A stretch of 64,000 bases of DNA from Ochotona curzoniae (GCF_017591425.1 NW_024466218.1:11050001-11114000); one strand, 5' to 3'. Shown: positions 9,864 through 20,118, numbered from the stretch's first letter. Numbers and translations are program-made. Notes: a model not told the origin generated them from the letters alone.

Positions 9864-10203
9864 AAAGTTTATACACAGGGCCCGGCGCGATGGCGCAGTG
9901 GTTAAGGTCCTTGCACGCTGGGATCCCATATGGGCGCCGGTTCAAATCCCAGCAGCCCCGCTTCCCATTCAGCTCCCTGCTTGTGGCCTGGGAAAGCAGT
10001 TGAGGATGGCCCAAAGCTTTGGGACCCTGCACCTGCATGGGAGACCCTGAAGAGGTTCCTGGCTTCGGATTGGCTCAGCTCCAGCCGTTGCGACCGCCTG
10101 GGGAGTGAATCATCGGACAAAAGATCTTCCTCTCTCTCTCCTCTCTGTATATCTGCCTTTCCAATAAAAATAAAATAAATCTTTTTTAAAAAGTTTATTC
10201 ACT
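9864..10203 (+). mobile_element. CSINE, young copy with intact pol III boxes
   Basis: Full-length copy from GGGCCCGGCGCGATGG (9878) to the AAATAAATC tail. It keeps an A box TGGCGCAGTGG (9891-9901) and a perfect B box GGTTCAAATCC (9939-9949), plus many CpGs. Flanks AAAGTTTAT(A/T)CAC at about 9864-9877 and 10190-10203 form a 13-14-bp target-site duplication with one mismatch. Confidence 0.96.
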
Positions 10204-10660
10204 GATCAATCTCTGCTCATTTCTCTTACTGCCTCCTGGCAGTCACCATTCTAGTCTCTGCTTCTATAAATCCAAATATTTTAGATTCCACTGATAGGTT
10301 AGCTAATGCAGTATTTGTCTTTCTGTGCCTGGCTTGTTTCACTTGGCACAATATTCATGTTTGTTCAATGTTTGTGGCACAATGGTTCATCCATGTTGTC
10401 ACAAATGGCAGGATTTCCTCTTTAAAGGCTGAATAATATTCCATTGTAAACACATTTGCTTTATCCATTCACCTGTCAACAGACATTTGGGTTGTTTCCA
10501 GAACTTTGCTATTACAAATAATACTTCAATGAATATGGGGTGAAGATATTTCCTCAGGATAATAATTTTATTTCCTTTGGTTATGTAAGCCCCCAAGGGG
10601 GATTGCTGGATCATATGGTAATTTTTATTGTAGGATTTTAAGGAATTCCCTGTCTTCTAT
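10204..10660 (-). mobile_element. L1 ORF2 C-terminus and 3' UTR, segment 3
   Basis: Plus-strand 'gtatttgtctttctgtgcct', 'gctgaataatattccattg', 'tttgctttatccattcacct', 'attgctggatcatatggtaa' are the complement of the L1 ORF2 3' end. The minus-strand frame at 10,399-10,614 is a relic of it (for example MIQQSPLGAYI), not a gene. Confidence 0.88.
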
Positions 10661-10661
10661 T

Positions 10662-10925
10662 TTCTTTTTCATTTTATTTGAAAGACAGAGAGACAAGCAT
10701 AAAGAAATTAATCTACCTGTAGATTCCCAAATGCCCACAATAAATAGGGCTAGATCAGAGCAAAACCTGGAGCCATGAATTCAGTCCAGGTATCCTAAAT
10801 ACTTTGATCTGTCACCTGTTGCATTAGCAGGAAGCTGGATCCAAAGCGGAGGCACTGGACTCAAAGCAGGCATCCTACTATAAGATGTTGGTGTCCCAAG
10901 TGGTGACCCAACCAACCTGCTGCCT
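10662..10925 (-). mobile_element. CSINE, old copy
   Basis: Antisense: 'attttatttgaaagacagag', 'cctggagccatgaattcag', 'ttagcaggaagctggatcc' and head complement near 10,915. Confidence 0.7.
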
Positions 10926-11003
10926 CCCAGGGTTCGCATGATCAGGAAGCTGAATCAGAAACACAGGAGGCAGGGCTCCAACCAGCAGTGTCAGCCCTTC
11001 CCC
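10926..11003 (-). mobile_element. CSINE fragment
   Basis: 'cccagggttcgcatgatcag', 'aagctgaatcagaaac', 'gggctccaaccag': a second partial antisense copy abutting the first. Confidence 0.5.
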
Positions 11004-11309
11004 TTTGACTTCTGAATGTCCTTGGGATTGAATTGAAGGATCCTTAATTTAATTCTTTGGTATGAAAATAAATTTGAGTGAAAAGATAAGGCCAGTGTTT
11101 TCAGTTTATGACTCAGAGATGTCCTCAAGGCCCTGGGCCTCTTGCTGCACGTAGGTCAAGCTCTTTGGAATGTTCTCTCTACCTGAGGATTTTTAAAGTC
11201 CTCTAAGCTTGCTTTAGGCCAGGAAACAAATTTTAGTGAAATTTGTTTAGAAATCCCTAATTATACAGAAACAGATTTCTTTTATAATCTCATGAAAACT
11301 TTGTAGTAA
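11004..11309. other. Unique sequence
   Basis: No repeat or gene recognised. Confidence 0.3.
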
Positions 11310-11359
11310 AAAGTGGGTCCAAGGCAAACACCTTAACCATTACTTTATCGCACAGGGCC
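11310..11359 (-). mobile_element. CSINE head-only fragment
   Basis: 'aaggcaaacaccttaaccat' to 'cgcacagggccc' is the complement of about 50 bp of the tRNA-like head. The body is missing and a different antisense copy follows directly. Confidence 0.6.
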
Positions 11360-11361
11360 CA

Positions 11362-11668
11362 GATTTATTTTATATTTTATTGAAAAGTCAGATTTACACA
11401 GAGAAGGAGGAACATCCACTGGTTCACTCCGCAAGTTGCTGCAATAGCCAGAGCTGAGCCAATCTGAAGCCAAGAGCCAGGAGCTTTTTTCAGATCTCCC
11501 ACATAGGTGCAGGGTCCCAAGGCTTTGGGTTGTCATCTGCTGCTTTCCTATGCTACAAGAAGGGAGCTGGATGGGAAGTGGAGCTGCCAGTCCATGAACC
11601 AGCGCCCATATGGGATTCCGGTGCATGCAAGGCCAGGGCTTTAGCCAATGGGTCATGGTGCTGGATCT
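11362..11668 (-). mobile_element. CSINE, full length
   Basis: Antisense: 'gatttattttatattttatt', 'ggaggaacatccactgg', 'ccaaggctttgggttgtcat', head complement ending 'tggtgctggatc'. Confidence 0.88.
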
Positions 11669-11828
11669 AGCACTTTAATTTTTAAAAATTAATTTTCCTA
11701 ACTGTTCACTTAGGAAAAATTTGAAAGAAAAGCACAAAGGAACTTTTGATTTCAACCTCAGACAGGCTAATTACTAACTTCAGTATATTTTCTTTCTGTC
11801 ACTCATTTAAATAGTTAAATAACATTGT
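11669..11828. other. Unclassified AT-rich sequence
   Basis: Nothing recognised. Confidence 0.3.
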
Positions 11829-12148
11829 AAAGATTTATTTACCTTGATGGGAAAGGCAAATTTACAGAGAGAAAGACAGAAAGATCTTCCATTCACTGGT
11901 TTACTCCCCAGATGGCCACAATGGCCAAAGCTGAGCCCAACGCAAACCAGGAGCCAGGAACTTCGTCAAGGTCTCCCACATGGGTGCAGGCTCCCAGTGC
12001 TCTGGGTCATCCTCTACTGCTTTCCCACACCAGAAGCAGGGATCTGGATGGGAAATGGAGCATACAGGACAGGAATCAGTGCCCGTATGGGATCTCAGCA
12101 GTGGCAAGGCAAAGATTTAGGCACTAGTCTACCATGTTGGGCACTAAG
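11829..12148 (-). mobile_element. CSINE, full length
   Basis: Antisense: 'aaagatttatttaccttgat', 'agaaagatcttccattcact', 'ctactgctttcccacacc', head complement ending 'catgttgggcacta'. Confidence 0.9.
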
Positions 12149-12227
12149 CATCACTTTTTAAATTTACTTTTTAAATTTTTCGTTGAAGTACTTGTAATAG
12201 TAAATATACAAATGTTAAATCATGCAG

Positions 12228-12430
12228 TTATTTATTTGACAGAGATTGATAAATCAAGACAGCTGGTTCCCAAGTACTGAGTCATTCCCCAGACTGGCAA
12301 TGGTCTTCCCCAGACTGGCTGCAGCCAAACCCAGGGGCTGGGAACTTGATCCCATGGGGTCACAAAAACTCAGGCATCTGTGGTCCTGCAGGGTTTTCAC
12401 TAGCAGGAAGTTAAGATCATGAGTCAGAGG
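12228..12430 (-). mobile_element. CSINE, old partial copy
   Basis: 'gttatttatttgacagagat', 'ggggctgggaacttgatccc', 'ttcactagcaggaagtt'. Diverged and lacking the head. Confidence 0.55.
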
Positions 12431-12484
12431 TTTTCTTTTCGCCTGTTCTTGAGCTAAATTTAAATGGACTAAAAATGAAAGGAC

Positions 12485-12840
12485 TCTTTTGATTTCATTC
12501 AATATTAACTCTTTGAGATTTCCCTAAGTTTTTCTGGACCACATTAGTTTATTCTTTTTTGGTGTTGCATAGTTCTCTTGCAGAAACATATACACCATTT
12601 ATTTGTTCTACTACAGGTCAGTATCTAAATTATTTCCAATTTGAGGCTATTATGAGTAAAGATACTATGAACATATTTGTACCATCTCTTTTGGACACAA
12701 ACACTCATTTCTCTTGTGCATTTATCCAGGAGTAGAATTGCTACATCATATGCTAAATGCATGTTTAGCTTTGGTAGATATATCCAAACCATTCTACAAA
12801 ACGGCATAACAAGTTACCCTTCTACCATAAAAGCTCCATA
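12485..12840 (-). mobile_element. L1 ORF2 3' region, old, segment 1
   Basis: Plus-strand 'ttctactacaggtcagtatc', 'aggctattatgagtaaagat', 'ggagtagaattgctacatca' and 'aaccattctacaaaacgg' follow the complement of the L1 ORF2 C-terminal region (L1MC/ME-like). Confidence 0.65.
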
Positions 12841-13003
12841 GGTTCTTTCATCAGCTTAATATAGACATAAAAAGCTGGGAACCAGTTGCAGACAAAGAAG
12901 TTTTATTTGCGAGGTGACCAGGTTAAAGGGGAAGGAAGAGGGAAGGGGAAAAAGCACCTCCCAGGAGAGAGCTGAGAGATAGGGTGCCTCTTGAAAGGAG
13001 GGA
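12841..13003. other. Unclassified insert in L1, left part
   Basis: Purine-rich sequence with 'agaagttttatttgcgagg'. With 13,340-13,465 it interrupts the L1. An LTR origin is possible but not shown. Confidence 0.3.
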
Positions 13004-13279
13004 GGGCCCGGTGCAGTAGCCTAGTGGCCAAAGTCCTTGCCTTGCAAATGCTGGGATCCCATATAGGTGCTGGTTTATATCCCAGATATTCTACTTCCCA
13101 TCCAGCTCACTACTTTGGGACCCTGTGTCCATGTGGGAGACCTGAAAGGAGCTCCTGGCTCCTGGCTAGGGAACAACTCAGCTCCAGCCACTATGACCAC
13201 TTGGGTGATGAACCATAGGATGGAATCTCTTTCTCTCTGTATACCTGACTTTTCAATAAAACCTAAATACATCAAAAGG
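13004..13279 (+). mobile_element. CSINE with internal deletion
   Basis: Sense head GGGCCCGGTGCAGTAGCC. The middle jumps from 'ccatccagctcac' to 'tactttgggaccctg', losing about 40 bp; the tail is CAATAAAACCTAAATACA. A GAAAGGAGGGA-like repeat lies on both sides. Confidence 0.9.
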
Positions 13280-13336
13280 GAAGGAGGGAAGGAAGGAAGG
13301 AAGGAAAGTAACAAGGAAGGAAGGAAGGAAGGAAGG
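13279..13336. repeat. (GGAA)n microsatellite
   Basis: GGAA units with one AAAGTAACAA interruption. The array starts in the right-hand copy of the SINE target-site duplication. Confidence 0.95.
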
Positions 13337-13339
13337 ACA

Positions 13340-13465
13340 CCAAAGGTTTCTTGGGATTTTAAGCATTTTCTGATCCTTGTTGGGCATTCCCCATTGGTGA
13401 TCTCTTAATCAATTAGGAAATGGCTGGGCAATTCTTGTGCCACCCACTTGAAGTTGTGGCCAAGA
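13340..13465. other. Unclassified insert in L1, right part
   Basis: Continuation of 12,841-13,003 on the other side of the SINE; no family recognised. Confidence 0.25.
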
Positions 13466-13469
13466 TTTC

Positions 13470-13612
13470 AATGGGCGCAGGTGGTCTCATATAACTGTCT
13501 GTTACTCTCATTCTCAACAGCAGTTGGTATTGTCCAACTTTTTAATTTTAATGATTCTTCTAGCAACGTTATTGCTGTTCATTGACATTTGATTACTTTT
13601 TTTTAATCAGAA
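13470..13612 (-). mobile_element. L1 ORF2 region, old, segment 2
   Basis: 'cagttggtattgtccaactt' followed by 'ttttaatgattcttctag' resumes the L1 of 12,485-12,840 (complement of ORF2 just upstream). Confidence 0.5.
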
Positions 13613-13661
13613 AAAGTACTTAGAAAATGCTCGTATATAGATATACACACATATATTTTAA

Positions 13662-13892
13662 ACAATGTATTATTTTTATTCATTTGAAGAGCAGTTAGGG
13701 AAAGATTTTCTATCCCATGGTTTATTCTTCCAATGGTTGCAAATCCAGAACTAGAAGTTCTTCCAGGTCTCCCCTGTGGGTGACAGGGCCCAAGCACTTG
13801 GGACAGCTGGTACTTTTCCAGAATCATGATCAGGGAGCGGGATGGGAAGATGAGCAGCCAGGGCATGAACAGACTGAAACTTGGATCTATAC
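13662..13892 (-). mobile_element. CSINE, old copy
   Basis: 'ttattcatttgaagagcagt', 'agttcttccaggtctcccct', 'gatcagggagcgggatggga'; head missing. Confidence 0.65.
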
Positions 13893-14199
13893 AAACAAAT
13901 GTTGAAGACAAGAAATGGAATAAATTCAGGTAAAATACCATTTTTTAAATCTGTGATTGCTCTGTGAATTGCAAAATAGTAGCAATGTAGCACATACTGC
14001 AGGCATATGCTAAAGCTATTATGGTAATGTCACAAAAAGTAGAAGGAAGTAATTGAGAACAAACAAAACTCTAAAGCCATTAACTAGATGCATAATGCCA
14101 TATTACTATTTCCAAGTAGTCTTTAATTAACTAAAAAGGTCTCGTATAACCGAAGGGCAACCATGAAAAACTTTAATGGATGCACGCACAATTCTAGAA
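13893..14199. other. AT-rich sequence, possibly L1-derived
   Basis: A-rich on the plus strand and leading into an L1 ORF2 fragment; too diverged to assign. Confidence 0.3.
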
Positions 14200-14490
14200 A
14201 GAATATTAAAAATGATTTAAAAAATGATCAAATGAATGAATAAATGGTACAGAAAGAGGGGAAAGAGTGAAGGAAGAGGTAGAAGAGAGAATAACTAGCA
14301 AGAGTGCAAATTTAAAATCAGTCTTCAATAATCACATTAAATATGCTTTAATGGAAAAAGGAATGTGCAAAAACAGAAGCCAGAACAATTATATTAATCT
14401 CTGAAAACAGACTTCAGAACAAAAAATGAGGAGATAAAGGGATAAAAATATATTGCATACTGATGAGTGAATATGCCTCAAACAAAAGTA
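14200..14490 (+). mobile_element. L1 ORF2 fragment
   Basis: 'atcacattaaatatgcttta' and 'caattatattaatctctgaa' followed by 'cagacttcagaacaaa' match the start of L1 ORF2 downstream of the endonuclease region, sense strand. Confidence 0.6.
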
Positions 14491-14495
14491 CTGGA

Positions 14496-14623
14496 GGGGC
14501 CTTAGCACAGTAGCCTAGTGGCTAAAAGTGCTTACCTTGTATCCACTGGGATCCCATATGGGTGCCAGTTAGTGTCTGACTGCTCTGCTTCCCATTCAGA
14601 TCCCTGCTTGTGGGCTAGAAAAG
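14496..14623 (+). mobile_element. CSINE, 3'-truncated
   Basis: Sense head GGGGCCTTAGCACAGTAGCC and middle as far as 'cttgtgggctagaaaag', then an abrupt switch to unrelated CA/GT-rich sequence. No tail follows, so the 3' half was lost by a later rearrangement. Confidence 0.85.
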
Positions 14624-15400
14624 CCAGGCTCTCCTCCTAAACCAGTTCACATGCAGGCCAATGAGTGTTGTAACCTTGTCTAGCCTCATCTGCTCCTGGT
14701 CCAGCTCTCATGCTTAGCAACAGGAGCAGTGGTTTAATAGCGGAGTCCTTGCTGACCCATTACCTGGCTTGCCCCCGCCACCTCAGTCTTACGTGTACTG
14801 GTGAGTGGTGCAGCTCAGTCTGTCATGCCTATCTCACTTCAGCATTTGCCAGAGGATACTATAGCCTGGCCAGATCTGGGTTGCTCCCAACCTCAGTTCT
14901 TGCACTCACCTGAAAGAACTGCATCCTGACAGAGGAGTTCCTCAAGCGCCTCTATCAGATCACCTCCCAGTGGCAGATCTCACACACTGTGAGTCCTTGG
15001 TCCAGCCTGACTTGGTCCACCTCCTGTCCTAACGGTACAGCAGCCTTGCCCAACAAGTCCATCCCAATTCTGGCTCATACCATTGGGTGCTACAGGCCAG
15101 CCGCACTTAGTCCACATCCAGACCCAGCCAGCTCTCATGGTTCAGCAAGTACCAAAACCTAGTCCAGTCACCTGCCTGTGTGTAGTTCTCATTTTCCTAC
15201 ACCAGTAAACATGGCAGAGAGCCCATGGCCACTCTAGACATAGAACTAGACTCAAGTCTGCAGACACTGTTGTCTATTCATCTGTTTGTGGCTCTTTGAG
15301 GCCACCTAAGGTATTATTCTCACACCCACGGTGTAGGCATGGAAGTTAACACTTGAATTTGAAAGATACAGGCAGCTGTGTCACAGCTGCCAGAGTCCTC
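14624..15400. repeat. Degenerate tandem-like repeat, unclassified, copy A
   Basis: GC-richer block with recurring 'cagctctcatg', 'gtgctacaggcc' and 'cacctcc' motifs spaced at about 60 bp. It resembles 38,551-39,725 in texture and motif. I suspect the 5' UTR of a lagomorph L1 or an LTR, but cannot show it. Confidence 0.45.
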
Positions 15401-16600
15401 ATCTCCTAGGAAACAGAGTGACTACAAGCAAAAGGTGAATGGAATCCATGAGGGAAAACCCTGGTACATCAGAATGTGGTCGGCCTGAACCTTTGATCCT
15501 GGTCCACCCAGGCCGGCTTTGAGGCGAACAGTGTGATGTGTGAGTGCTGGAAATCTGCTGGGGCAGAAGCAGCTCAGTGTACTGCACCTGAACAAACAGA
15601 GCCTTCTTGATTCCTCCAAAACCCTCCATCAAAAAGCCGACTCTTTCCTAAAGGGATGTGTGTGCTTCTGAATTCGTATTTTCCTTGTCAAAGCAGTGAT
15701 TTTTTATTGTTCTGGTGCCATTTGAGAAAAGAGGTAAAATTCCTAGTTACAGTAAGAAAAATAGCATAGTTCCTGAAAAGAAAAGAAACTAGGAGATGTT
15801 AGAATCAGAGGAAGTAAATGGAAATAGAGCCTGGAGCAGAGTGGTGTTGACCAGAGCCAGAAGGTAGAAAAGAAGAAATACGAAAAACTAATAGGGTTCC
15901 TGCTGAGAATCTACAAAACCTCCTGGAAAAGAAACCTGGGATGGATTGATATGTAGATAGATTGGAAGAATGGATAAATTCTGACATGCTTAAGGGTCTA
16001 TGTCATCTTTTTTTCCTTATCTCACTCCTCTTCACTAACAATCACACATACTGATTTGCAGAAGATGGCTAGCACTACCATTACAATAATTTATTTATTT
16101 TGCTTGAGAGGCACAGGGGCAGAAACACATAATTGCTTCTTCTAAGATCAAGTGTGAGACGTGTGAGACACATAACACACTCTCTCTCTCTGTCTTTGAT
16201 GCCACAATCATTAAAAGAGACTTCTGAGAGCCAAGAGAAGACCATAAGGATTGGACAGCATCCTGGCAGGTAACAAAGACAATGTTTTAGTCCTCTATTT
16301 CAGGATACAAGGAGGAAGGACGCATCTTCAGGATACAAGGAGGCAAAGCAGTCCATAAGCAATAAAAAGCAGCAAAAAGAAGCAGCGGGAAGAAATCTAG
16401 CAATCCTTTAATCCTGCTTCTTTTTCTTTAGCAGCAACAAGTTTACTGGACATGGGGGACAGCCCTGTTTGTGGAGAGTATCCCAAGATGCAAGACTTTA
16501 GTGCTAAAACAAACAAAAAAGATCTGGGAAACACACGATGATTTGATCACCCTAGGTAGATCCTTGGCTCACCTAAATTAAGGAGTTACATCCCAGCCTC
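15401..16600. other. Mostly unique sequence, 1.2 kb
   Basis: No gene recognised. It holds a 17-bp direct duplication (16,299-16,343) and a weak SINE-tail-like patch near 16,088-16,125. The short frames at 15,399-15,632 lack support. Confidence 0.35.
16299..16343. repeat. 17-bp direct duplication, 28-bp period
   Basis: TTCAGGATACAAGGAGG occurs at 16,299-16,315 and exactly again at 16,327-16,343. Confidence 0.95.
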
Positions 16601-16945
16601 ACTTTTAGCTAGATACAGTCAAGGATTGTGTTTTAGCCAATGAAGTAAAAGCAAAAATGATGTCACAGATTCCTGTGCTGTTCACATTGAAGGAAAGCCG
16701 CTGTCTTCCTAGTGGGCTTCATGAAAATGTGGAAGAGGAGTAAAAAGTTATCTTAAACTGTAATATGGTTGCTGCCACATAGGAACATTGGAGCAACAAG
16801 AGAGAAGGTCAGACCCTTGATTGTTATAGATATACCCTAAGCCTGAGATGCCTACCCAGCTGTTGTGCGTGAGACTAAGCACCTTTTTGCTTAAGTCTCT
16901 ATTTTAGGTCTTCTTCTACAGCTGCCTAATATAATGTATAAAGGT
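16600..16945 (+). mobile_element. Possible MaLR-type LTR remnant
   Basis: 'ttttagccaatgaagtaaaa', 'gatgtcacagattcctg' and the 3' pattern 'gcttaagtctctattttagg' then 'ctacagctgcctaatat' recall a mammalian LTR family. Only moderately convincing and non-coding. Confidence 0.35.
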
Positions 16946-16980
16946 ACAACTAGGTTGGGCTAATTGACTTTTAAAAAGAT

Positions 16981-17333
16981 TTATGCTATTCATTTTATTA
17001 AAGATGAATTTATTTTTATTGGAAAGGCAGATTTACAGAGAGAAGGAGAGACAAAGATCTTCCATCTACTGGTTCACCCTCCAAATGGCCTGCATGGCCA
17101 GAGCTAGGGTGGTCCAAAGCCAGGAGCCAGGAGCTTCTTCTAAGTCTCCCATGTAGATGCAAGGTTCAAAGGGCTTGGGACATCCTCCACTGTTTTCCCA
17201 GGCCACAAGCAGGGAGCTGTATGGGAAGTGGAGCAGCCAGGACATGAACCCATGCCAATATGGAACCCTGGCGCATGCAAGGTGAGGATTTAGCCACTGA
17301 GCCATTGTTCTGGGCCTTATGTTATTTATTTTA
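16981..17333 (-). mobile_element. CSINE inserted in the tail of another CSINE
   Basis: Full-length antisense copy, 16,998-17,316, flanked by TTATGCTATTCATTTTA (16,981-16,997) and TTATGTTATTTATTTTA (17,317-17,333), a 17-bp duplication with two mismatches. The target was the T-rich tail complement of the older copy that follows. Confidence 0.9.
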
Positions 17334-17587
17334 AAAGCAGAGTTATAGAAAGATAATTTTCTGTCCACTAGTTCACTCCCAAAATATCTGCAGTGGCCCC
17401 TACTGGGCCAGGTTGAAGTCAGGAGCCTGGAGCTTCATCTGAGTCTCCCACCTGGGTGGCAGGTGCCCAAGTGCTTGAATCATCCTTTGCTGCTTTCCCA
17501 GGTTCATTAGCAGAGAGCTTGGCCAAAGTGGAGCAGCCATGACTTAACCAGTGACCTCTTGCTACACCAAATTGGTGGCCCAGCTAA
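17334..17587 (-). mobile_element. CSINE, old host copy
   Basis: Antisense: 'aaaagcagagttatagaaag', 'aagtcaggagcctggagctt', 'tttgctgctttcccagg', head complement near 17,580. Its tail lies left of the younger insertion. Confidence 0.8.
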
Positions 17588-18350
17588 ATGATTCCAATGG
17601 ATTTAAATGGAAAATTGTTTTCTCCTGGTTGAACTGAAAAAGGATGAAAGAAAACGTAATATTTGTTGAATATTATGAGTACTGAGCATTCCACTGCCTG
17701 TTCCTTTACTTAGGATATTTCATTTATTCACAAAAATCTTAGTACGAGTGTGTTGAAATATTCCTGTAAAGAATCTGTTCTTAATTTTGAAAAGATGGAG
17801 GAAGGCATTGTTCATGACCCCTTAGCTGATTAATTGGATGGCAATATTGGGTCATTTTCTAGAGGTTAATAAAGTAATATTATTGGTAATTTAATAATTA
17901 TATATTATTGGTAATATGATATTGGTAATTTAAAAAGTGGGTGAGATCACGAAATTCCAGAAAAAAGCGTTCCAAGAACAAAGCTTGTTTCATCTTGATG
18001 AGATGATTTCTCTACTGTAGGTCAGTGAAATGTATAGTATAAAGCTTTTGGTAAGAATATCTGTGACAACCAAACAGACTTGTACAACTCAGTATATTAG
18101 TAACTATAAATAGTCATAGCCAAAGGGTACTGAGTAACACTTCAACATCAGTTTGGAAATGAATTTCAAGAAGTATACCTTGATGTGGTTCATTATCTTT
18201 CTCAGTGATTTGGTTGGCCAGATAGTAGAGTACTCAGGAAACTGATAAGGTGACAGGACACCAAGAAAGACAGTGAACGTTACAAAGATAGAGTCAAAGT
18301 AAAGCGTCATCCTTGCCAACTGAATGGCAGGCTGGCACCAGCAAGGCGAA
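17588..18350. other. Unique AT-rich sequence, 760 bp
   Basis: Contains repeated 'attggtaat' words near 17,880-17,935; otherwise nothing recognised. Confidence 0.35.
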
Positions 18351-18354
18351 TAAA

Positions 18355-18528
18355 TGTATATTTATCCACACATAGGCCCAAAAAATTTGGCCATCTTCCA
18401 CTGTCTTTCCCAGGCCATTATCAGAGAGCCAGATCAGAAGTGGAACAGCCAGGAAATGAATCAGTATCCACATGGAATGCCAGTGCTAAAGGCAACAACT
18501 TCACTCACTACACTGCAACACCAGCTTC
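18355..18528 (-). mobile_element. CSINE fragment (5' half)
   Basis: 'cttccactgtctttcccagg', 'agagccagatcagaagtgga', 'ctacactgcaacaccagc'. The 3' half is missing. Confidence 0.7.
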
Positions 18529-18767
18529 AGGTTGACTGATCTAAAGCCAATCACTACAGCCTATTGCACAGTTATAATTTCATGATGCTGCTTAATTCAC
18601 AATAGCTCTGCAAGAAAGCAAACAATAGGAAAATTGACTTTTTGTATCCATTTGTCTTTGATAAATGATTATACAAATTATACATCAGATTTTGGTGTCT
18701 TGGCATTTCTATTGGCAAAATGAATGACTTAACTTTTAAAAGCAAATAAAAAAAAATGTATGTGACA

Positions 18768-19092
18768 GGGCCCAGTGTGGTAACCTAGTGGGTAAAGTTC
18801 TCGCCTTGAATGCCCTTGGATCCCATATATGTGCCAGTTCGTATCCCAGATGCTCCACTTTCCATTCAGCTCCCTGCTTGTAGCCTGGGATGGCAGTCAA
18901 GGACGGCCCAAAGTCTTGGGACCCTGCACCCGCGTGGGAGACCCAGGGGAAGCTCCTGGCTCCTGACTTTAGATTAGCTTATCTCCAGCCATTGTGGCCA
19001 CTTAGGCAGTGAACCAGTGGACAAAAGATCTTTCTCTCTGTATCTCCTCTTTGTAAATCTGACTTCCCAATAAAAATAAATAAACCTTTAAA
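18768..19092 (+). mobile_element. CSINE, full length
   Basis: Sense head GGGCCCAGTGTGGTAACC, middle 'tgggaccctgcacccgcgtg', tail CCCAATAAAAATAAATAAA. Confidence 0.93.
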
Positions 19093-19139
19093 ATTTCTTT
19101 ATTTTGATGATATTTTGATATCAAATATTTATTTGATGA

Positions 19140-19453
19140 TAATTAAGAAGGATGCATGCCCATGTGGACTACCAATCATGGTTGGAAGTGTCCAGGAATG
19201 GGGAAAAGTGGATGAGACAATTGCTTCCATTTTTTCTTTCTTCCTGTATCTTGTGGAAGACAGGAGGGAACAGGAAAAGGGCCACTCCCAGCAGCCAAAC
19301 TGCATCAGTACCTAAAGATAGGGGATGGCCCTTGCTGTTCTCCTGGGATCCTCGTTACGGAGCCTGTTCCAATGGTACTGCTTAAGTGCTTTTGATAGTT
19401 CTGAGATGCTGTTAATTTTGTTGCTCCCAGTAAACCCAGTTTTGAGAAAAATT
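19140..19453 (+). repeat. Unclassified lagomorph-type repeat, partial copy
   Basis: Aligns by eye with 38,001-38,246 plus 38,560-38,640: shared 'ttcttcctgtatct', 'agatggcccctgct'-like, 'actgcatca', 'gggatgg' and 'gatagttctgagatgctgt'-like blocks in the same order. Family unknown. Confidence 0.6.
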
Positions 19454-19454
19454 G

Positions 19455-19655
19455 GTTTCAGAGTTTTTTTTTTTTTTTAAGAAGCTGCTTTCAGGAGACA
19501 CACTTAAAAAATAAGGCACAGGAATAGGAAATGATAGAATAGGGAACATGCTCACACAGAAAACCAGAAGATGTAATTATATTAATGTCAGACAAAATAG
19601 ACATAAAGGTGAAACTAAACGGTACAGATTTCCTGTCAATGTAAAGGGGAAATCT
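19455..19655 (+). mobile_element. L1 ORF2 fragment
   Basis: 'gaagctgctttcaggagaca' and 'gatgtaattatattaatgtc' followed by 'agacaaaatagacataaa' match the same ORF2 region as the fragment at 14.2-14.5 kb, so these are two separate L1 copies. Confidence 0.6.
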
Positions 19656-20118
19656 CAAAGGGAAATGGAATCAGCAGGAGTGTCCGCTGGAATCACACAA
19701 TTCCCTCTCCTTGGATGAGTTCCATTCTGGGCTGAAGACTACTTGGCAGGGATGAAAGGGAGGGCAGTATGACACCGGAGGAAAACTAGGACTCAGTGAT
19801 CATATAGTTTCTTGCCATCAAGTCTAATTTTTTATCTCATTGTTTGCATTCTTTCAAGAGCTTATAAGATTTTAAATTTATACGCTTAAAAGTATAATTG
19901 CTTGCTGTGATGTTTTAAGTGAACATTTTATGCCTGAAAAAATATCCAACAATTGTTTTTTCCCTCTAATTACACACAATATGCTATTTCTTTGTAGCCT
20001 TTGAAATTTCATTCTTTCATGGCTAGAAGCTTTTCTAATCAGCCAGGTATTAGAAAGAAAGCACTGACACTCCCACCTGATAATGAGCTTTCATTGCTAC
20101 ATTAAAAGGTCTGGTACA
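19656..20118. other. Unique sequence, 460 bp
   Basis: No repeat or gene recognised. Confidence 0.35.

Noticed and set aside
9878..9955. tRNA gene
   Set aside because: A and B boxes are present but belong to the tRNA-derived head of a CSINE; the body and A-rich tail follow and no tRNA cloverleaf 3' end or terminator is present.
10399..10614. 71-codon minus-strand frame with an L1-like sequence
   Set aside because: Relic of L1 ORF2 C-terminus in a fragment interrupted by SINEs; not a functional gene.
13279..13336. CRISPR-like or satellite array
   Set aside because: A simple GGAA microsatellite. No spaced repeats with unique spacers occur anywhere in the window, and the DNA is vertebrate.
16085..16200. 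CSINE tail fragment
   Set aside because: Only about 35 bp of TTTATTTATTTTG-like text and a GAGAGGCACAGG word; too little to support a call.
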